A stretch of 64,000 nt of DNA from PALSA-505 sp036267135 (GTDB lineage Bacteria > Actinomycetota > Actinomycetes > Streptosporangiales > Streptosporangiaceae): the NCBI GenBank assembly GCA_036267135.1, contig DATAWQ010000149.1:1-64000 (forward strand), given 5' to 3'. Below, piece by piece: positions 41,169 through 51,784 of the stretch. Under the pieces are notes generated by a model. The model saw nothing but the letters and a program-made list of their open reading frames with translations, was not told the origin of the DNA and did no database searches. A program made the position numbers and the translations under genes. Position 1 is the stretch's first letter. The number at the start of each line of letters is the position of its first letter.

Positions 41169-42965
41169 CTACCCTCGGCCGCCGTCATACCCTGGCGGGT
41201 ACCCAGGGTCGGCGTGCTGGCCGTGCCGCCCGCGCGGGCCGTGACCCGCGTCCTGATCGGCCGGATCGTAACCGTTATGGGCATAGCCGTTGGCCTGCGG
41301 ATATGCCGTGGACGACCCGTAGCCCGGCTCGGACCAACTCTGCGGTTCGGCATCCTGCCGGCCTGGCGGGCTGGCTGCGGACCAGTCCTCGCGGCCCCGG
41401 TCCGGCTGGCCGTGCCGCGACGAGGACGCGTAGCCGTCTGGCTCGCCGTAGCCGTACCCGGTGTCCTGGTACTGGGTGCCGAGGTGGTCCCAGCCCGACG
41501 TGGCGGGCTCGGTGTAGGCGGGCTGGCTGTCGGTGGGTACCGGGGCGGAATGCCAGGTCTCGGCCGGCCCTGCCGCTGAGCCGCCCGGCTCGGGCAGCGG
41601 CTCGAGCCCGCCCGGGGCGTAACCAGACCCGCCGTAGGGTGTGTTTCGGGCGGGGAAGGTACTGCCGTTCGTGTGACCGCCGTTGGTGTGGCCGCCGTAT
41701 CCGTTCCCGTTCGCCTGGCCGTAGCCACTGTCGTACCGGTCAGCACTGTCGTACCGGTCAGCACCGTTGTACCGGTCGGCACCGTTGTACCGGTCGGCGA
41801 CGGGCTCGCGCGAGGCCGGGATCCCGTCGTGTGAGCCGCGATAGGACCGGCCGTCGGGGGAGTACTCGTCCTGTCCCGAGAACGACGGGCTGGTCAGCGG
41901 ATCTTCGGCGGCCCAGCCTGGCGTGGCGGCCTGGTCCTGGCCCGCACCCCACGAACCTGCCCTGGGGTCCGGCATGGCCTCCTGTGCGCTCCACGCCGTG
42001 GTCGGCGAGTCCTGCGCGTCCCAGGCGCCGGTCGCTGGTTCGTCCGCACGGCCCCAGCTAGTCGAGTCGCTGGCGGACCAGGACGCGGTCCTGGTGTCGT
42101 CGGAGCCTGCCCACCCGGCCCGGCTGCCGAGGCCAGGATCGGTGTCCGGGGCGTCGAAGCGGTCACCGGGCCCGGACGGCGCCGCACGGAACGGCCCAGT
42201 GTCCCGGTACGGCTCGTCCCGTGGTGCGTCAACCTGCGGTGCTTCAAACTCTGGTGGGTCAGCGGAATCCCGGCCGCGCCGGGGCTGGCGGCGCATGCCC
42301 ACCGTGTTGGCCGCGGCGGCCATGCTCCGGGCGGGCTCCCGCCTGGCGGGGAACGTCGAGCCTGCGGCAGCGCCGCGATCGCCCGGGTCCTCGAATGCCG
42401 CGGCAGCCTGGGTGGCGGGCGGTCCTGCCTGGGCGGAGCGGGCGGTGGTGGCCAGCGGCTTGTCCGAGGACATCTCGGCCCAGTACTGCTCGTCGGACAC
42501 GCCACCCCAATCGGCGTCCGACATGTCGCCGCCGGACGCTCGCCGGCCGCCGCGATCCCGGCCTTCGGCCCCCCTGGACACCGGTCTGGGACGTCGCCGC
42601 ACTGGCTCACGTCGGCCATCGTCCTGCCCGTGCTGGGTCTGGCCACGCTGGTTCAGACTGTGCTGGTCCTGATCGTGCTGGGAACCCCTGGGGCGCGGCA
42701 GGGATGCCGCCCGGTAGTCGTCGTCGGCGTAGCCCAGGTCCGGGTCCGCGCCACGGCGTGCGCCACGGCCCGCCGCGACTGGCTCACGCCGGGCTGGTTC
42801 ACGGCGGCCTGGCTCGGGGCCGGAAGAGTCACGCTCAGCGGAGGACCGTCTGGCCGGGCGGACCGGATAATCGTCGTCATCGGTGCGCATGGACCTGACG
42901 CTCAGGAAAACCACCACGACGATGACGAGCACGAGCACTACCAGGCCGACCACGAGGAGAAGCAT
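41169..42965 (-). CDS. Membrane-anchored, largely disordered repeat protein
   Basis: About 598 residues: a single N-terminal TM (LLVVGLVVLVLVIVVVVFLS) followed by an acidic/basic low-complexity cytosolic region of about 560 residues rich in D, R, S, G, Q, P and W. Patches such as TGAWDAQDSPTTAWSAQEAM, ADRYNGADRYDSADRYDS and GHTNGGHTNGS repeat. Actinomycete chromosomes near sepH often carry similar long disordered membrane proteins, but no activity is known. ATG 42965 is preferred (GGTGGTGGA just upstream); GTG 43010 is an alternative. An 18-bp DNA repeat (41728-41799) codes the DRYNGA units. Confidence 0.7.
   Translation of the reverse strand: MLLLVVGLVVLVLVIVVVVFLSVRSMRTDDDDYPVRPARRSSAERDSSGPEPGRREPARREPVAAGRGARRGADPDLGYADDDYRAASLPRPRGSQHDQDQHSLNQRGQTQHGQDDGRREPVRRRPRPVSRGAEGRDRGGRRASGGDMSDADWGGVSDEQYWAEMSSDKPLATTARSAQAGPPATQAAAAFEDPGDRGAAAGSTFPARREPARSMAAAANTVGMRRQPRRGRDSADPPEFEAPQVDAPRDEPYRDTGPFRAAPSGPGDRFDAPDTDPGLGSRAGWAGSDDTRTASWSASDSTSWGRADEPATGAWDAQDSPTTAWSAQEAMPDPRAGSWGAGQDQAATPGWAAEDPLTSPSFSGQDEYSPDGRSYRGSHDGIPASREPVADRYNGADRYNGADRYDSADRYDSGYGQANGNGYGGHTNGGHTNGSTFPARNTPYGGSGYAPGGLEPLPEPGGSAAGPAETWHSAPVPTDSQPAYTEPATSGWDHLGTQYQDTGYGYGEPDGYASSSRHGQPDRGREDWSAASPPGRQDAEPQSWSEPGYGSSTAYPQANGYAHNGYDPADQDAGHGPRGRHGQHADPGYPPGYDGGRG
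41728..41799. repeat. 18-bp tandem repeat in the disordered protein gene
   Basis: Four 18-bp units: ctgtcgtaccggtcagca twice, then ccgttgtaccggtcggca and ccgttgtaccggtcggcg. They encode ADRYNG/ADRYDS hexapeptides. Confidence 0.9.
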
Positions 42966-43238
42966 TCCACCACCCAACAGGCCATGGCTTCGTTGAGGCT
43001 GGCGAGGCACACGCGGCCATTGACGTGGACCTTCCCCCGCGTGACAAGCACTAAGTCACAAGCACTGTGTCTTATGCAAGCACTGTGTCTGCGCAGGCAC
43101 TTGTCGCCAGCACCCCTGGATACACCCAAGGCTGGTCGCCTGAGCCGTTATTCTGGCGTACCACTATGGGCCGTGTCCTGAGATTGCGGAAAATTTACGA
43201 AGTGCGTTAACTGTACGTAGTTGTACGATTACACACGA

Positions 43239-43829
43239 TTACGGTTTAGCAATAACAGGCAGTCTGCCATGGGCAATCGTGGCGCGTGAGATTGCCAGCC
43301 AAGCCGCCTTCAGGTCTGTCCCGTTAGGGAGCGAAACTGCCGAGTGAAGTGCATAAACGGTGAACCTATAGGAGTGATCCTTATTGCCTGGGCAGGGCGG
43401 GTCATACGCAGCGTGACCAGCGCTGTTGTCCGCCTGCCTGGCACCTGTTGGACGCTCCCCGGCCTGAATGTCCGTGGTCGTCGGGTTGATATCGAACACG
43501 ATCCAGTAGATATACGGCGTGATGGGCGCGTCGGCGTCATCAACCACGAGGGCGAGCGTTTTTGTGCCGGCTGGTGCGCCTGACCAGTGAAGAGGCGGGC
43601 TGAGCCCGTCTCCATGGCACGTGTAGCGGAGCGGAATAACACCTTTGCTGACCACGGGACTGGTTACCGTGAACTCCCCCTGAAATGTCGTGGGAGCCCC
43701 TACAAGCCCACAGCCAGCTAGAAGACCGCCAGCCAGCAGCAGGCTCCCGGCCACGGCCAGCATGCGCGCGGCCAGCCGACCGTGACCACGCCCATGCATG
43801 ACTAGCCCATCCATGACTGGCACAGACAT
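43239..43829 (-). CDS. YbhB/YbcL-type (PEBP / Raf-kinase-inhibitor-like) lipoprotein
   Basis: About 196 residues: a lipoprotein signal with lipobox GGLLAGCG, then a PEBP fold (VIPLRYTCHGDGLSPPLHWS, TLALVVDDADAP, YDPPCPGNKDHSYRFTVYAL). Bacterial PEBP proteins bind anionic ligands; the role is unclear. Several in-frame Met codons crowd the start; ATG 43829 is chosen because AAAGGA lies 11 bp upstream and the signal peptide stays short. ATG 43856 or 43841 are possible. This gene has a noticeably lower GC content than its neighbours. Confidence 0.85.
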   Translation of the reverse strand: MSVPVMDGLVMHGRGHGRLAARMLAVAGSLLLAGGLLAGCGLVGAPTTFQGEFTVTSPVVSKGVIPLRYTCHGDGLSPPLHWSGAPAGTKTLALVVDDADAPITPYIYWIVFDINPTTTDIQAGERPTGARQADNSAGHAAYDPPCPGNKDHSYRFTVYALHSAVSLPNGTDLKAAWLAISRATIAHGRLPVIAKP

Positions 43830-43939
43830 GACTAGCTGCATCCTTTCGCGCCGCATCCCGGATGCCGATCCTATGCGTCAAGGACCCAGCCGGGGCCACG
43901 GCTCACCCGGTGAGTAGCAACGCTGAATCGGGCGGTGAC

Positions 43940-45055
43940 CTAATCCCTCGGGCGTGAGCTGCCGAACATGATCTCGTCCCAGGACGGCACCGAGGAGCGC
44001 TTGCCCCGGCCCGCGGCCCGCCTGCCGCCGCCACTGTGGGCCGCAGGAGCAGACTCGGCCGAGGGGGACGCCGTCTCGGCGGCCGCAGCCGGCTGGGCCT
44101 GTTCCTGTTCCTGCCCGTCGTCCTGCGCGCGCTCCGGCTGAGCGGGCGCGGCCGCCGCCACGGCCGGCGGCGGCTTGGCCGCGGGCTCGGGCACCCGGCG
44201 GGGCTTCGGCGCGCCGCCGTTGCGCGCGGCCGGTTCGGCCGCCGTCCGTTCGGCCCTGGCGGGCTGAGGTGCGGGCTGCGGTGCCGGTTGCGGCGCGTGG
44301 GCTGGCTGTGGCGCGTGGGCTGGCTGTGGCGCATGGGACGGATGGGCGTGCGGTCGAGGGGGAGGCTCGGCCGCCCGGCGCGCCTGGCGCGCGGACGGAT
44401 GGTTGGGTGCGGCGAGCCGCGGCTGCAGCGGCGTCACGGTGGCCTCGGTGCGCGTGTCCTCCGGGTCCGGCGGAAGGTCGGACTCGGGCAGCGAGAGCCT
44501 GGCCGCCTGGTCGTCGTCCGGTGTGGCGTGCCGCCGGCGCGGGTCGTAGACCCACTCGGCCGTCTTCGCCCGCCCGCTGGCGCTGTACAGGAGCTGGACC
44601 TGCCAGCTGCCGTCGCTTCGCTTGACCGAGTCCCAGTGCGAGTCCTCGGCACTGGTGCCCAGGGCGGTCAGCCGCTCGGTCACGACCTCACCCAGCGTCG
44701 GCCCGGGGCCCGAGTCACCGGGGCGGCGCACCATCGCCGACTGCGCCTCCTGCGCCTTGTAGGCCCGCTCGGCCAGCACAGGTCCCTCGAACCATCTGAC
44801 CCGTTCGATCGGAACGCCTGCGGCGTCGGCAATCTCGTCCGCCGTTTCTCCGGCACGGATACGTTCCTGGATCTCCTTGGGTCGCAACGGACTTTCCACC
44901 TCGATCTCGTACTGGGCGAGCCGGGAGAACTGCCCGCGCGCCACCGCCCTGAGCCGGTCGTCGATCTGCAGCGTGAAGCGACCGCCCCGTCCTGGCACCA
45001 CGAGAACGGCGTAGCTGCCATCCTCGCTCACCGCGACGAGGCGCAGTTCCTGCAT
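43940..45055 (-). CDS. sepH: Septation protein SepH (FtsZ regulator)
   Basis: A 371-residue actinobacterial cell-division protein that stimulates FtsZ assembly at sporulation septa and vegetative cross-walls. The N-terminal DUF3071 domain (MQELRLVAVSEDGSYAVLVV onwards) contains the conserved helix-turn-helix-like IRAGETADEIADAAGVPIER and WFEGPVLAERAYKAQ, and SHWDSVKRSDGSWQVQLLYS. The C-terminal half is a Pro/Ala-rich linker ending in SSVPSWDEIMFGSSR, the usual FtsZ-facing tail. An 18-bp repeat in the linker encodes HAPQPA. ATG 45055 is the standard start. Confidence 0.93.
   Translation of the reverse strand: MQELRLVAVSEDGSYAVLVVPGRGGRFTLQIDDRLRAVARGQFSRLAQYEIEVESPLRPKEIQERIRAGETADEIADAAGVPIERVRWFEGPVLAERAYKAQEAQSAMVRRPGDSGPGPTLGEVVTERLTALGTSAEDSHWDSVKRSDGSWQVQLLYSASGRAKTAEWVYDPRRRHATPDDDQAARLSLPESDLPPDPEDTRTEATVTPLQPRLAAPNHPSARQARRAAEPPPRPHAHPSHAPQPAHAPQPAHAPQPAPQPAPQPARAERTAAEPAARNGGAPKPRRVPEPAAKPPPAVAAAAPAQPERAQDDGQEQEQAQPAAAAETASPSAESAPAAHSGGGRRAAGRGKRSSVPSWDEIMFGSSRPRD
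44293..44340. repeat. 18-bp tandem repeat in the sepH linker
   Basis: gcgcgtgggctggctgtg twice (44293-44310, 44311-44328) and a partial third. On the minus strand it codes HAPQPA repeats in the linker between the DUF3071 domain and the FtsZ-facing tail. Confidence 0.85.
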
Positions 45056-45236
45056 TGGCGTCCCTTCCGCACAGTGCTAGCCAGTACGGTGCTGGCCCGT
45101 AACGGCGCGGCGCGCTTGAGCCTCCCGCACGAGTCTGGCGTGTTCGGGCAGGTCTGGCCAGCACCGCGCCCGGCATGTCCCACAGTTCCCTTGCTGACCC
45201 CGCTGAAGTCTAGAGCGCTCGGCGGGTGCGGGCGGG

Positions 45237-45578
45237 ATGTCCGGCGACCCGGCTGGCCGCTGGGCCGGCCCGGCACCGAGCCGGGGACCGCCGGCCTCGC
45301 GAAGCCGTTCAGTAAGATGGAACCAATTATGTTCGGTAACAGAAGTATTCGGCACCACACTCGGCATCTGCGCGGTCACGCTCGCTCTGCATTTGTCCGG
45401 GCCGGGTCGCGCTGGCCGGGCTGGGCCGGATCCCCGGCCGGCGCTCGCTATGCTCGCTGTCACCGCGGTCGCCGCGGCGCTCACCGCGCTAGCCGGCCGC
45501 CGGGGAACGGCACCGGCCAGCCAGGGTCCGGAGGGTGACGGGGCGCAGGAAGGGGAGCAGCCAGGTGCGTTCGGCTGA
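45237..45578 (+). CDS. Possible small membrane protein before the MarR gene
   Basis: A 113-residue frame with two hydrophobic segments (FGTTLGICAVTLALHL and ALAMLAVTAVAAALTALAG) that look like a TM hairpin; GC3 is high. No start with a strong RBS, and only one ATG (45237) is available, which leaves a Pro/Arg-rich 30-residue lead. Its stop overlaps the MarR gene by 14 bp. Plausible but unproven. Confidence 0.35.
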   Translation: MSGDPAGRWAGPAPSRGPPASRSRSVRWNQLCSVTEVFGTTLGICAVTLALHLSGPGRAGRAGPDPRPALAMLAVTAVAAALTALAGRRGTAPASQGPEGDGAQEGEQPGAFG

Positions 45579-46095
45579 TGACACGAATCGTGATCCGGCG
45601 GTGCTGGCCTCAGCGGGCGGCGAGCTGGCCGATGTGGTCTCCCGGCTGCGCCGGGCCATGCGCAGGGCGGCGCGCGCGGCCGACCCCGCGTCCACCTTGT
45701 CGGTGGCCCAGCTCGAGCTGCTGTCCTGCGTCAGCGAGCGCCCCGGCATCAGGCCAGGCCAGCTCGCCGAGCAGCTCAGGCTCGCGCCCAGCTCGGTGGC
45801 GACCCTGGTCAACGGGCTGCGTGGCGCGGACCTGGTCACCAGGGACACCGGCGCGGGCGACCGCAGGACGGCCAGCCTCCGGCTGACCCCGGCCGGGGAC
45901 GCGGCCGTGACCAAGTGGAAGTCGCTGAACGAAGCGCTGCTGCGGGACGCGCTCGGCTCGCTGCCCGCCGACAGCGGCCAGGCACTGCGGGCCGCGCTGC
46001 TCGCGCTGCGCGAACTGGCCGGCGCGGTGGACGCGCTGGCCGACGAGAGCAGGCAGCCCAGGCAGAGCGATGCGCCGCCCCGAGCGGCCTCGTGA
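45565..46095 (+). CDS. MarR-family transcriptional regulator
   Basis: A 176-residue winged-helix regulator: LSVAQLELLSCVSERPGIRP, GQLAEQLRLAPSSVATLVNG (recognition helix) and DTGAGDRRTASLRLTPAGDA (wing), with a C-terminal dimer helix. GTG 45565 is chosen since AGGGGAG lies 8-9 bp upstream. Its TGA overlaps the glycosyltransferase GTG (GTGA), so it is translated with that gene and may control it or sense the same compound. Confidence 0.87.
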   Translation: MRSADDTNRDPAVLASAGGELADVVSRLRRAMRRAARAADPASTLSVAQLELLSCVSERPGIRPGQLAEQLRLAPSSVATLVNGLRGADLVTRDTGAGDRRTASLRLTPAGDAAVTKWKSLNEALLRDALGSLPADSGQALRAALLALRELAGAVDALADESRQPRQSDAPPRAAS

Positions 46096-47336
46096 CCGAT
46101 CCGGTCCTGCTCAGCGTCGTCATCCCGGTGCACGGGGTGGCCAGCTATCTCGATGATTGCCTCGACTCGGTGCTGGGCCCACCCGGATCAAGCGATCCCG
46201 GGCCGCCGATCGAGGTGATCGCGGTCGACGACCGCTCGCCGGACGAATCCCCGGCCATCCTGGACCGGCGGGCCGCCGCCGATCCGCGGCTGCGGGTGAT
46301 CCACCTGCCCGCCGCTCTCGGTCCAGGCGGGGCGCGCAACACCGGTCTGGCCGCGGCCACGGGGGAGTACGTCTGGTTCGTGGACGGCGACGACCTGCTG
46401 GCCCAGGGCGCGCTGGCCGCGGTGGCGGAGCGGCTGACCCGCCAACCTTGTGACGTGCTGCTGATCGGCCACGAGACGTTCTACCCTTCGGGCCGGACCC
46501 ACCCGGATCCGGGCGCCGCGCTGCTGGCCGCCACCGACGGCGAGCTGGTCCGGCTGGCGGACCGGCCGGAGCTGATCAACCTGAGCATGACCTGCTGGAG
46601 CAAGGTGCCGCGGCTGGCCTTCCTGCGCGGCCTCGGCGTCGCGTTCGGGCCTGGCATCCACGAGGACGTCCCGGTGTCGGCCGCGGCGCTGCTGACCGCG
46701 GACCGGATTGGCGCGCTCGCCCGCGTCTGCTACCGCTACCGGCGGGGCCGCGCGGCCTCGCTGACCACCAGGACCAGCGCGGCTAACTTCCGGATTTTCG
46801 ACTCCTACCAGAGCATTTTCGATTTTATGAATGAACGGCTCCGCGAGGCCAGTGCCGCCCCCCTGGCCGCCGGCGGGACCACAGCGGCCAGCCAGCCCAC
46901 GGGGGTTAGCCAGCCCACGGGGGTTAGCCAGCCCACAGAATTCGGTCGGCCCACAGAATTCGGTCGGCCCAGCGGGCGGATCGTGGTCACCGACGCGGTG
47001 CGCGGCGCGCTGTTCGAGCGCGCGATCTGGCACTACAGCGTGATCCTGGCCACCGGCGGGTTCGGCGTCGGCCGGTTCGGGGTGGGCGGCATGGTGCCGC
47101 GCCGCCGTCGGCGTGAGTTCTTCGACCGGATGTCCGCCGACTTCGCCCGGCTGCGGCCCGCGGGCTACCAGCTACCGCCCGGGGCCCGCGGCGCCAAGCT
47201 GCGCCTGGTCGAACGGGACGCCTACCTGACCTACTCGCTGCTCGAGCCGGTCAACCGGCTGCGCGTTCGCCTGCTCGGACTGCGCGCCGCGCTGGGCAGG
47301 CTGGCCAGGTATGGAACGGCCGGAGGCCGGACCTGA
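46092..47336 (+). CDS. Glycosyltransferase family 2 protein
   Basis: A 414-residue GT-A enzyme: LSVVIPVHGVASYLDDCLDS (nucleotide-binding strand), EVIAVDDRSPDESPAIL (first Asp), ARNTGLAAATGEYVWFVDGDD (DxD metal site), then FGPGIHEDVPVSAAALL (catalytic ED). No TM anchor is clear, so it is cytosolic or peripheral; typical work is polysaccharide or teichoic-acid-like synthesis. An 18-bp repeat (46890-46961) inserts SQPTGV and EFGRPT units after the catalytic domain. Coupled to the MarR gene. Confidence 0.87.
   Translation: MTDPVLLSVVIPVHGVASYLDDCLDSVLGPPGSSDPGPPIEVIAVDDRSPDESPAILDRRAAADPRLRVIHLPAALGPGGARNTGLAAATGEYVWFVDGDDLLAQGALAAVAERLTRQPCDVLLIGHETFYPSGRTHPDPGAALLAATDGELVRLADRPELINLSMTCWSKVPRLAFLRGLGVAFGPGIHEDVPVSAAALLTADRIGALARVCYRYRRGRAASLTTRTSAANFRIFDSYQSIFDFMNERLREASAAPLAAGGTTAASQPTGVSQPTGVSQPTEFGRPTEFGRPSGRIVVTDAVRGALFERAIWHYSVILATGGFGVGRFGVGGMVPRRRRREFFDRMSADFARLRPAGYQLPPGARGAKLRLVERDAYLTYSLLEPVNRLRVRLLGLRAALGRLARYGTAGGRT
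46890..46961. repeat. 18-bp tandem repeats in the glycosyltransferase gene
   Basis: agccagcccacgggggtt occurs at 46890-46907 and 46908-46925, then changes to a second 18-bp motif with cccacagaattcggt (46926-46943, 46944-46961). The repeat is in frame. Confidence 0.88.
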
Positions 47337-47631
47337 TCCTGTCTCCGGCCGCCCCATGCGGCCGCGCGGCGTTCCCCCATCTGCCCCGCCGGGTCCTGGT
47401 GAGTCCCGTCGGGTCACGTCACTGCGCCTAACCGGGTACAAGACCCGGCTGCCCCCGCCGCGGCGCGATGCGCGTTAACCCGAAAAGCCGTGACTCAACG
47501 GTTCCCGCCTGCCGGAATTCGTTATAGAACGGAAGTGGCGCAGTGCTGGCGCAAAAAAATTCACGATCTGTCCACCTGTTTCGGCAAGTGGGCACGCAAT
47601 GCCCCGGCGCCTGGGCAGGTGAGGATCGTTG
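47337..47631. other. Intergenic region, probable terminator and leader
   Basis: 295 bp without a gene. A hairpin ggccgga (47325) with tccggcc (47344-47350) lies at the glycosyltransferase stop, a possible terminator without a T-run. Nothing else is clear; the lower-GC part (47480-47560) may hold the promoter of the next gene. Confidence 0.3.
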
Positions 47632-48537
47632 ATGGGCTCCCTGGAAGCCGGCCGCTATCTGCATGGACTGCTGAGCGAGCCGGGTAATGCGCGCCTTCGG
47701 TGGCAACGGCATCAGCAAGGCGCCGTCCGTGCGGACGAGGTGAGCATCGCGGCCGTATGCCGGGTACTCGCGCAATATCTGTGGGACAGCGGCGAGTATT
47801 CCGACGCCGACGGCGAGCTGCCGCGGCGCCTGAAGGACCGGGTGGGGCGCGCCCTGCATGGGAGTTTCCTCAATCCGGTGACGTTGCGCTGGTTTGCCGG
47901 CGCCTTCGATTTCGCCGAGGGCGACGCGCTGCGCCTGCAGTTGCTGCTCGACGGCTCGCCGAGCACCCGGGTGGTGATCGGCCGGGCGACCGAGACCGGG
48001 ATGCCGCCGGCCAGGCCTTACCGCACGCTGTCCCTGTACGAGGACCACTATCTCGGGCCGGACGGGCTGCCGGCACGGCACCTGACCACCCAGGTCATCG
48101 AGGCCACCGCGGACAGTCTCAGCGCCCACAGATACATTTTCGACACCGCCACCCTCACCGTGGACGTGATGCAGGGCGGCAGGCTGGGCGAATCCACCTA
48201 CGGCCTGGGCAATGGCTTGTTCGCCTGCGACATTCTGCTGATGCGGCCGCTGCGCAAAGGGGAAACGGCCACCCTGCGCTACAGTTCCGCCTTCCATTAC
48301 ACCGAGCCGCCGCCACCCGAGTTCCGCCGTGCGGCACTCAGGCAGGTGCAGAACGTGAACCTCCGGGTGGAATTCCATGCGGGCCGGCTGCCGCGGCGGG
48401 TTTACTTCACCGAGTGGCAGGACCTTCACGCCCCACCGGTGCGCCGGACGCCGGTTACTCCTGAACCGGACAATTCGGTGCATGTCTATCTGCAGTCCAT
48501 GGAGCGGGCCATCGCCGGATTCACCTGGGAGTGGTAA
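47632..48537 (+). CDS. Conserved-looking protein of unknown function
   Basis: A 301-residue soluble protein without a signal peptide. MGSLEAGRYLHGLLSEPGNA, VSIAAVCRVLAQYLWDSGE and SFLNPVTLRWFAGAFDFAEG suggest an N-terminal helical, HTH-like domain reminiscent of XRE-family ends; the C-terminal half is beta-rich (RYIFDTATLTVDVMQGGRLG, LRVEFHAGRLPRRVYFTEWQ). I cannot name a family. ATG 47632 follows GAGG at 7 bp; a TTG precedes it directly. It could be a transcription factor-like regulator; this is not established. Confidence 0.68.
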   Translation: MGSLEAGRYLHGLLSEPGNARLRWQRHQQGAVRADEVSIAAVCRVLAQYLWDSGEYSDADGELPRRLKDRVGRALHGSFLNPVTLRWFAGAFDFAEGDALRLQLLLDGSPSTRVVIGRATETGMPPARPYRTLSLYEDHYLGPDGLPARHLTTQVIEATADSLSAHRYIFDTATLTVDVMQGGRLGESTYGLGNGLFACDILLMRPLRKGETATLRYSSAFHYTEPPPPEFRRAALRQVQNVNLRVEFHAGRLPRRVYFTEWQDLHAPPVRRTPVTPEPDNSVHVYLQSMERAIAGFTWEW

Positions 48538-48567
48538 CAGGCGGCGAGTGGCCGACCGAGGCGCGGG

Positions 48568-50025
48568 TCAGAACGGATAGGGGGCGATGTCGCCGCGCAG
48601 CGTGACCCAGCGGGTGTCGGTGAACGCGTCCAGATTGGCCGAGCCGCCGAAGCGCGTGCCAGTGCCCGACGCCAGCACTCCGCCGAACGGGATGTTCGGC
48701 TCGTCGTCCACGGTCTGCTCGTTGATGTGCACGATCCCGGTCGGTATCCGCCTGGCCAGGTCAAGGCCGCGCATCACGTCGCGGGTGAGAATGCCGAGCG
48801 ACAGGCCGTACTCGGTGTCGGCGGCCAGCTTGGCCGCCTCGTCCGGGGTGGCGAACGACAGCACGGGCGCGACCGGGCCGAACACCTCGCTTGCGTAGGC
48901 CGGCATCTGTGGCGCCACGTCGGCCAGCACCGTCGGCTGGTAGAACAGCCGGTCGTAGCGGCCACCCGCGGCCACCCGGGCGCCGGCGTCCGCGCTCTCG
49001 GTGACCAGAGCGTGGATCTTGTCCCGCTGCCGCTCGTCGATGACCGGGCCGAGCGCCACCTGCTCGGTGGCCGGGTTGCCCACCGGCAGGTGGGCGGCCT
49101 TCTCCGCCAGCCGGGCCACATACTCGTCGTAGACCGACTCGTGCACCAGGTGCCGGCCGGTGGTCATGCAAATCTGTCCCTGGTGCAGGAACGACCCCCA
49201 GGCGCCGGCCGACGCGGCCAGGTCCAGGTCGGCGTCGTCGAGCACGATCAGCGCGGAGTTGCCGCCCAGTTCCAGATGCACCCGCTTGAGGTGCCGCCCG
49301 GCGACCTCGCCGACGCGGCGGCCTGCCCCGGTCGACCCGGTGAACGAGATGATGCGGACCAGCGGCTCGGTGACCAGCGCCTCGCCGGTGTCCGCGCCGC
49401 CCGGCAGCATGTGCAGCAGGCCTTCGGGCAGCCCCGCCTCCTCGAAGACCCTGGCGATGGCCACGCCGCCGCAGACCGCGGTGCGCGGATCGGGCTTGAG
49501 TATCACCGCGTTGCCCAGCGCCAGCGCGGGCGCCACCGACCTGATCGCCAGGATCTGAGGGAAGTTGAACGGCGCGATGACGCCGACCACGCCGGCCGGG
49601 ACCCGTTCGGCGAAGCTCAGCCTTGGCTGCTCGCTGGGCAGCAGCTCGCCGTAGGCGCGCGACGGCAACGTGGTGGCCTCGTAGATTTCCTGGGTGGCCA
49701 CGTGCGTCTCGAACTGCATGACCGGCGGGGTCTTGCCGCTCTCCCGGATCCCCCAGCGCTCGATCTCGTCCGCATGGTCCAGCCATATCTGGGCCGCGCG
49801 GCGCAGCACGGCTGACCTCTCGGTGTGCGGCCGGGCTGCCCAGTCCGGCTGGGCCGCGGCCGCGATTGTCGCGGCCTTGGCCACGTCCGCCGGGGTGGCC
49901 ATGCCGATCCAGCCGATCTCTTCGCCGGTGGCCGGCTCGATGACCGCGGCGTCCCCGCCTGAGCCCGGCTCCCAGCCGTTCAGGTAGACCTTGCCGCGCC
50001 AGGCGAGCTCATCGAGAAAGACCAT
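48568..50025 (-). CDS. Aldehyde dehydrogenase, benzaldehyde dehydrogenase-type
   Basis: A 485-residue NAD(P)-dependent ALDH. Cofactor fold GVVGVIAPFNFPQILAIRSV and SFTGSTGAGRRVGEVA, catalytic Glu in HLELGGNSALIV and nucleophile Cys in HQGQICMTTGR, with SEVFGPVAPVLSF near the C-terminus. It oxidises an aldehyde to the acid; the aromatic specificity is a family guess. ATG 50025 has AGGGAGCG upstream; the longer frame lacks an RBS. Next to isocitrate lyase on the same strand but separated by about 215 bp. Confidence 0.92.
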   Translation of the reverse strand: MVFLDELAWRGKVYLNGWEPGSGGDAAVIEPATGEEIGWIGMATPADVAKAATIAAAAQPDWAARPHTERSAVLRRAAQIWLDHADEIERWGIRESGKTPPVMQFETHVATQEIYEATTLPSRAYGELLPSEQPRLSFAERVPAGVVGVIAPFNFPQILAIRSVAPALALGNAVILKPDPRTAVCGGVAIARVFEEAGLPEGLLHMLPGGADTGEALVTEPLVRIISFTGSTGAGRRVGEVAGRHLKRVHLELGGNSALIVLDDADLDLAASAGAWGSFLHQGQICMTTGRHLVHESVYDEYVARLAEKAAHLPVGNPATEQVALGPVIDERQRDKIHALVTESADAGARVAAGGRYDRLFYQPTVLADVAPQMPAYASEVFGPVAPVLSFATPDEAAKLAADTEYGLSLGILTRDVMRGLDLARRIPTGIVHINEQTVDDEPNIPFGGVLASGTGTRFGGSANLDAFTDTRWVTLRGDIAPYPF

Positions 50026-50240
50026 GACCGCTCCCTGCTCCTGCCGAGTCTTCCGCATCCCGAACAAGGGTTCTGAATGCGAACACGCGGCGACAATAAG
50101 GCGGCGCGGCCGGGCATGTCAACGCGCCGGCCACCGGTTTGTGGCCCGGCGGCCGGCGCGAGTCGTCCCGGGGACGGGACGGGCCAGTGGGTGCGGTCAG
50201 GCGGTTAGTGCGTGGCCCGCGGTTAGTGCGTGGCCCGCGA
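50026..50240. other. Gap with an 18-bp tandem repeat next to isocitrate lyase
   Basis: A 215-bp gap on the 3' side of isocitrate lyase. ggttagtgcgtggcccgc is duplicated exactly at 50203-50220 and 50221-50238, ending 3 bp from the isocitrate lyase stop. No gene seen. Confidence 0.6.
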
Positions 50241-51704
<1,464 letters not shown>

Positions 51705-51784
51705 TGGTGTCCCCTTCCAAAGTCGTCCCCGGGTGATACAGACCAATCTGCCCCCCTAGGCCACCCCTAGCCAGGATCGGGTAA

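Noticed and set aside
41894..42672. Opposite-strand ORFs within the disordered protein gene
   Set aside because: High-GC antisense frames without start signals; the 41169-42965 frame has an RBS and TM.
44036..45538. 500-residue plus-strand ORF opposite sepH
   Set aside because: Antisense of sepH with low-complexity Arg/Gly content and no domain.
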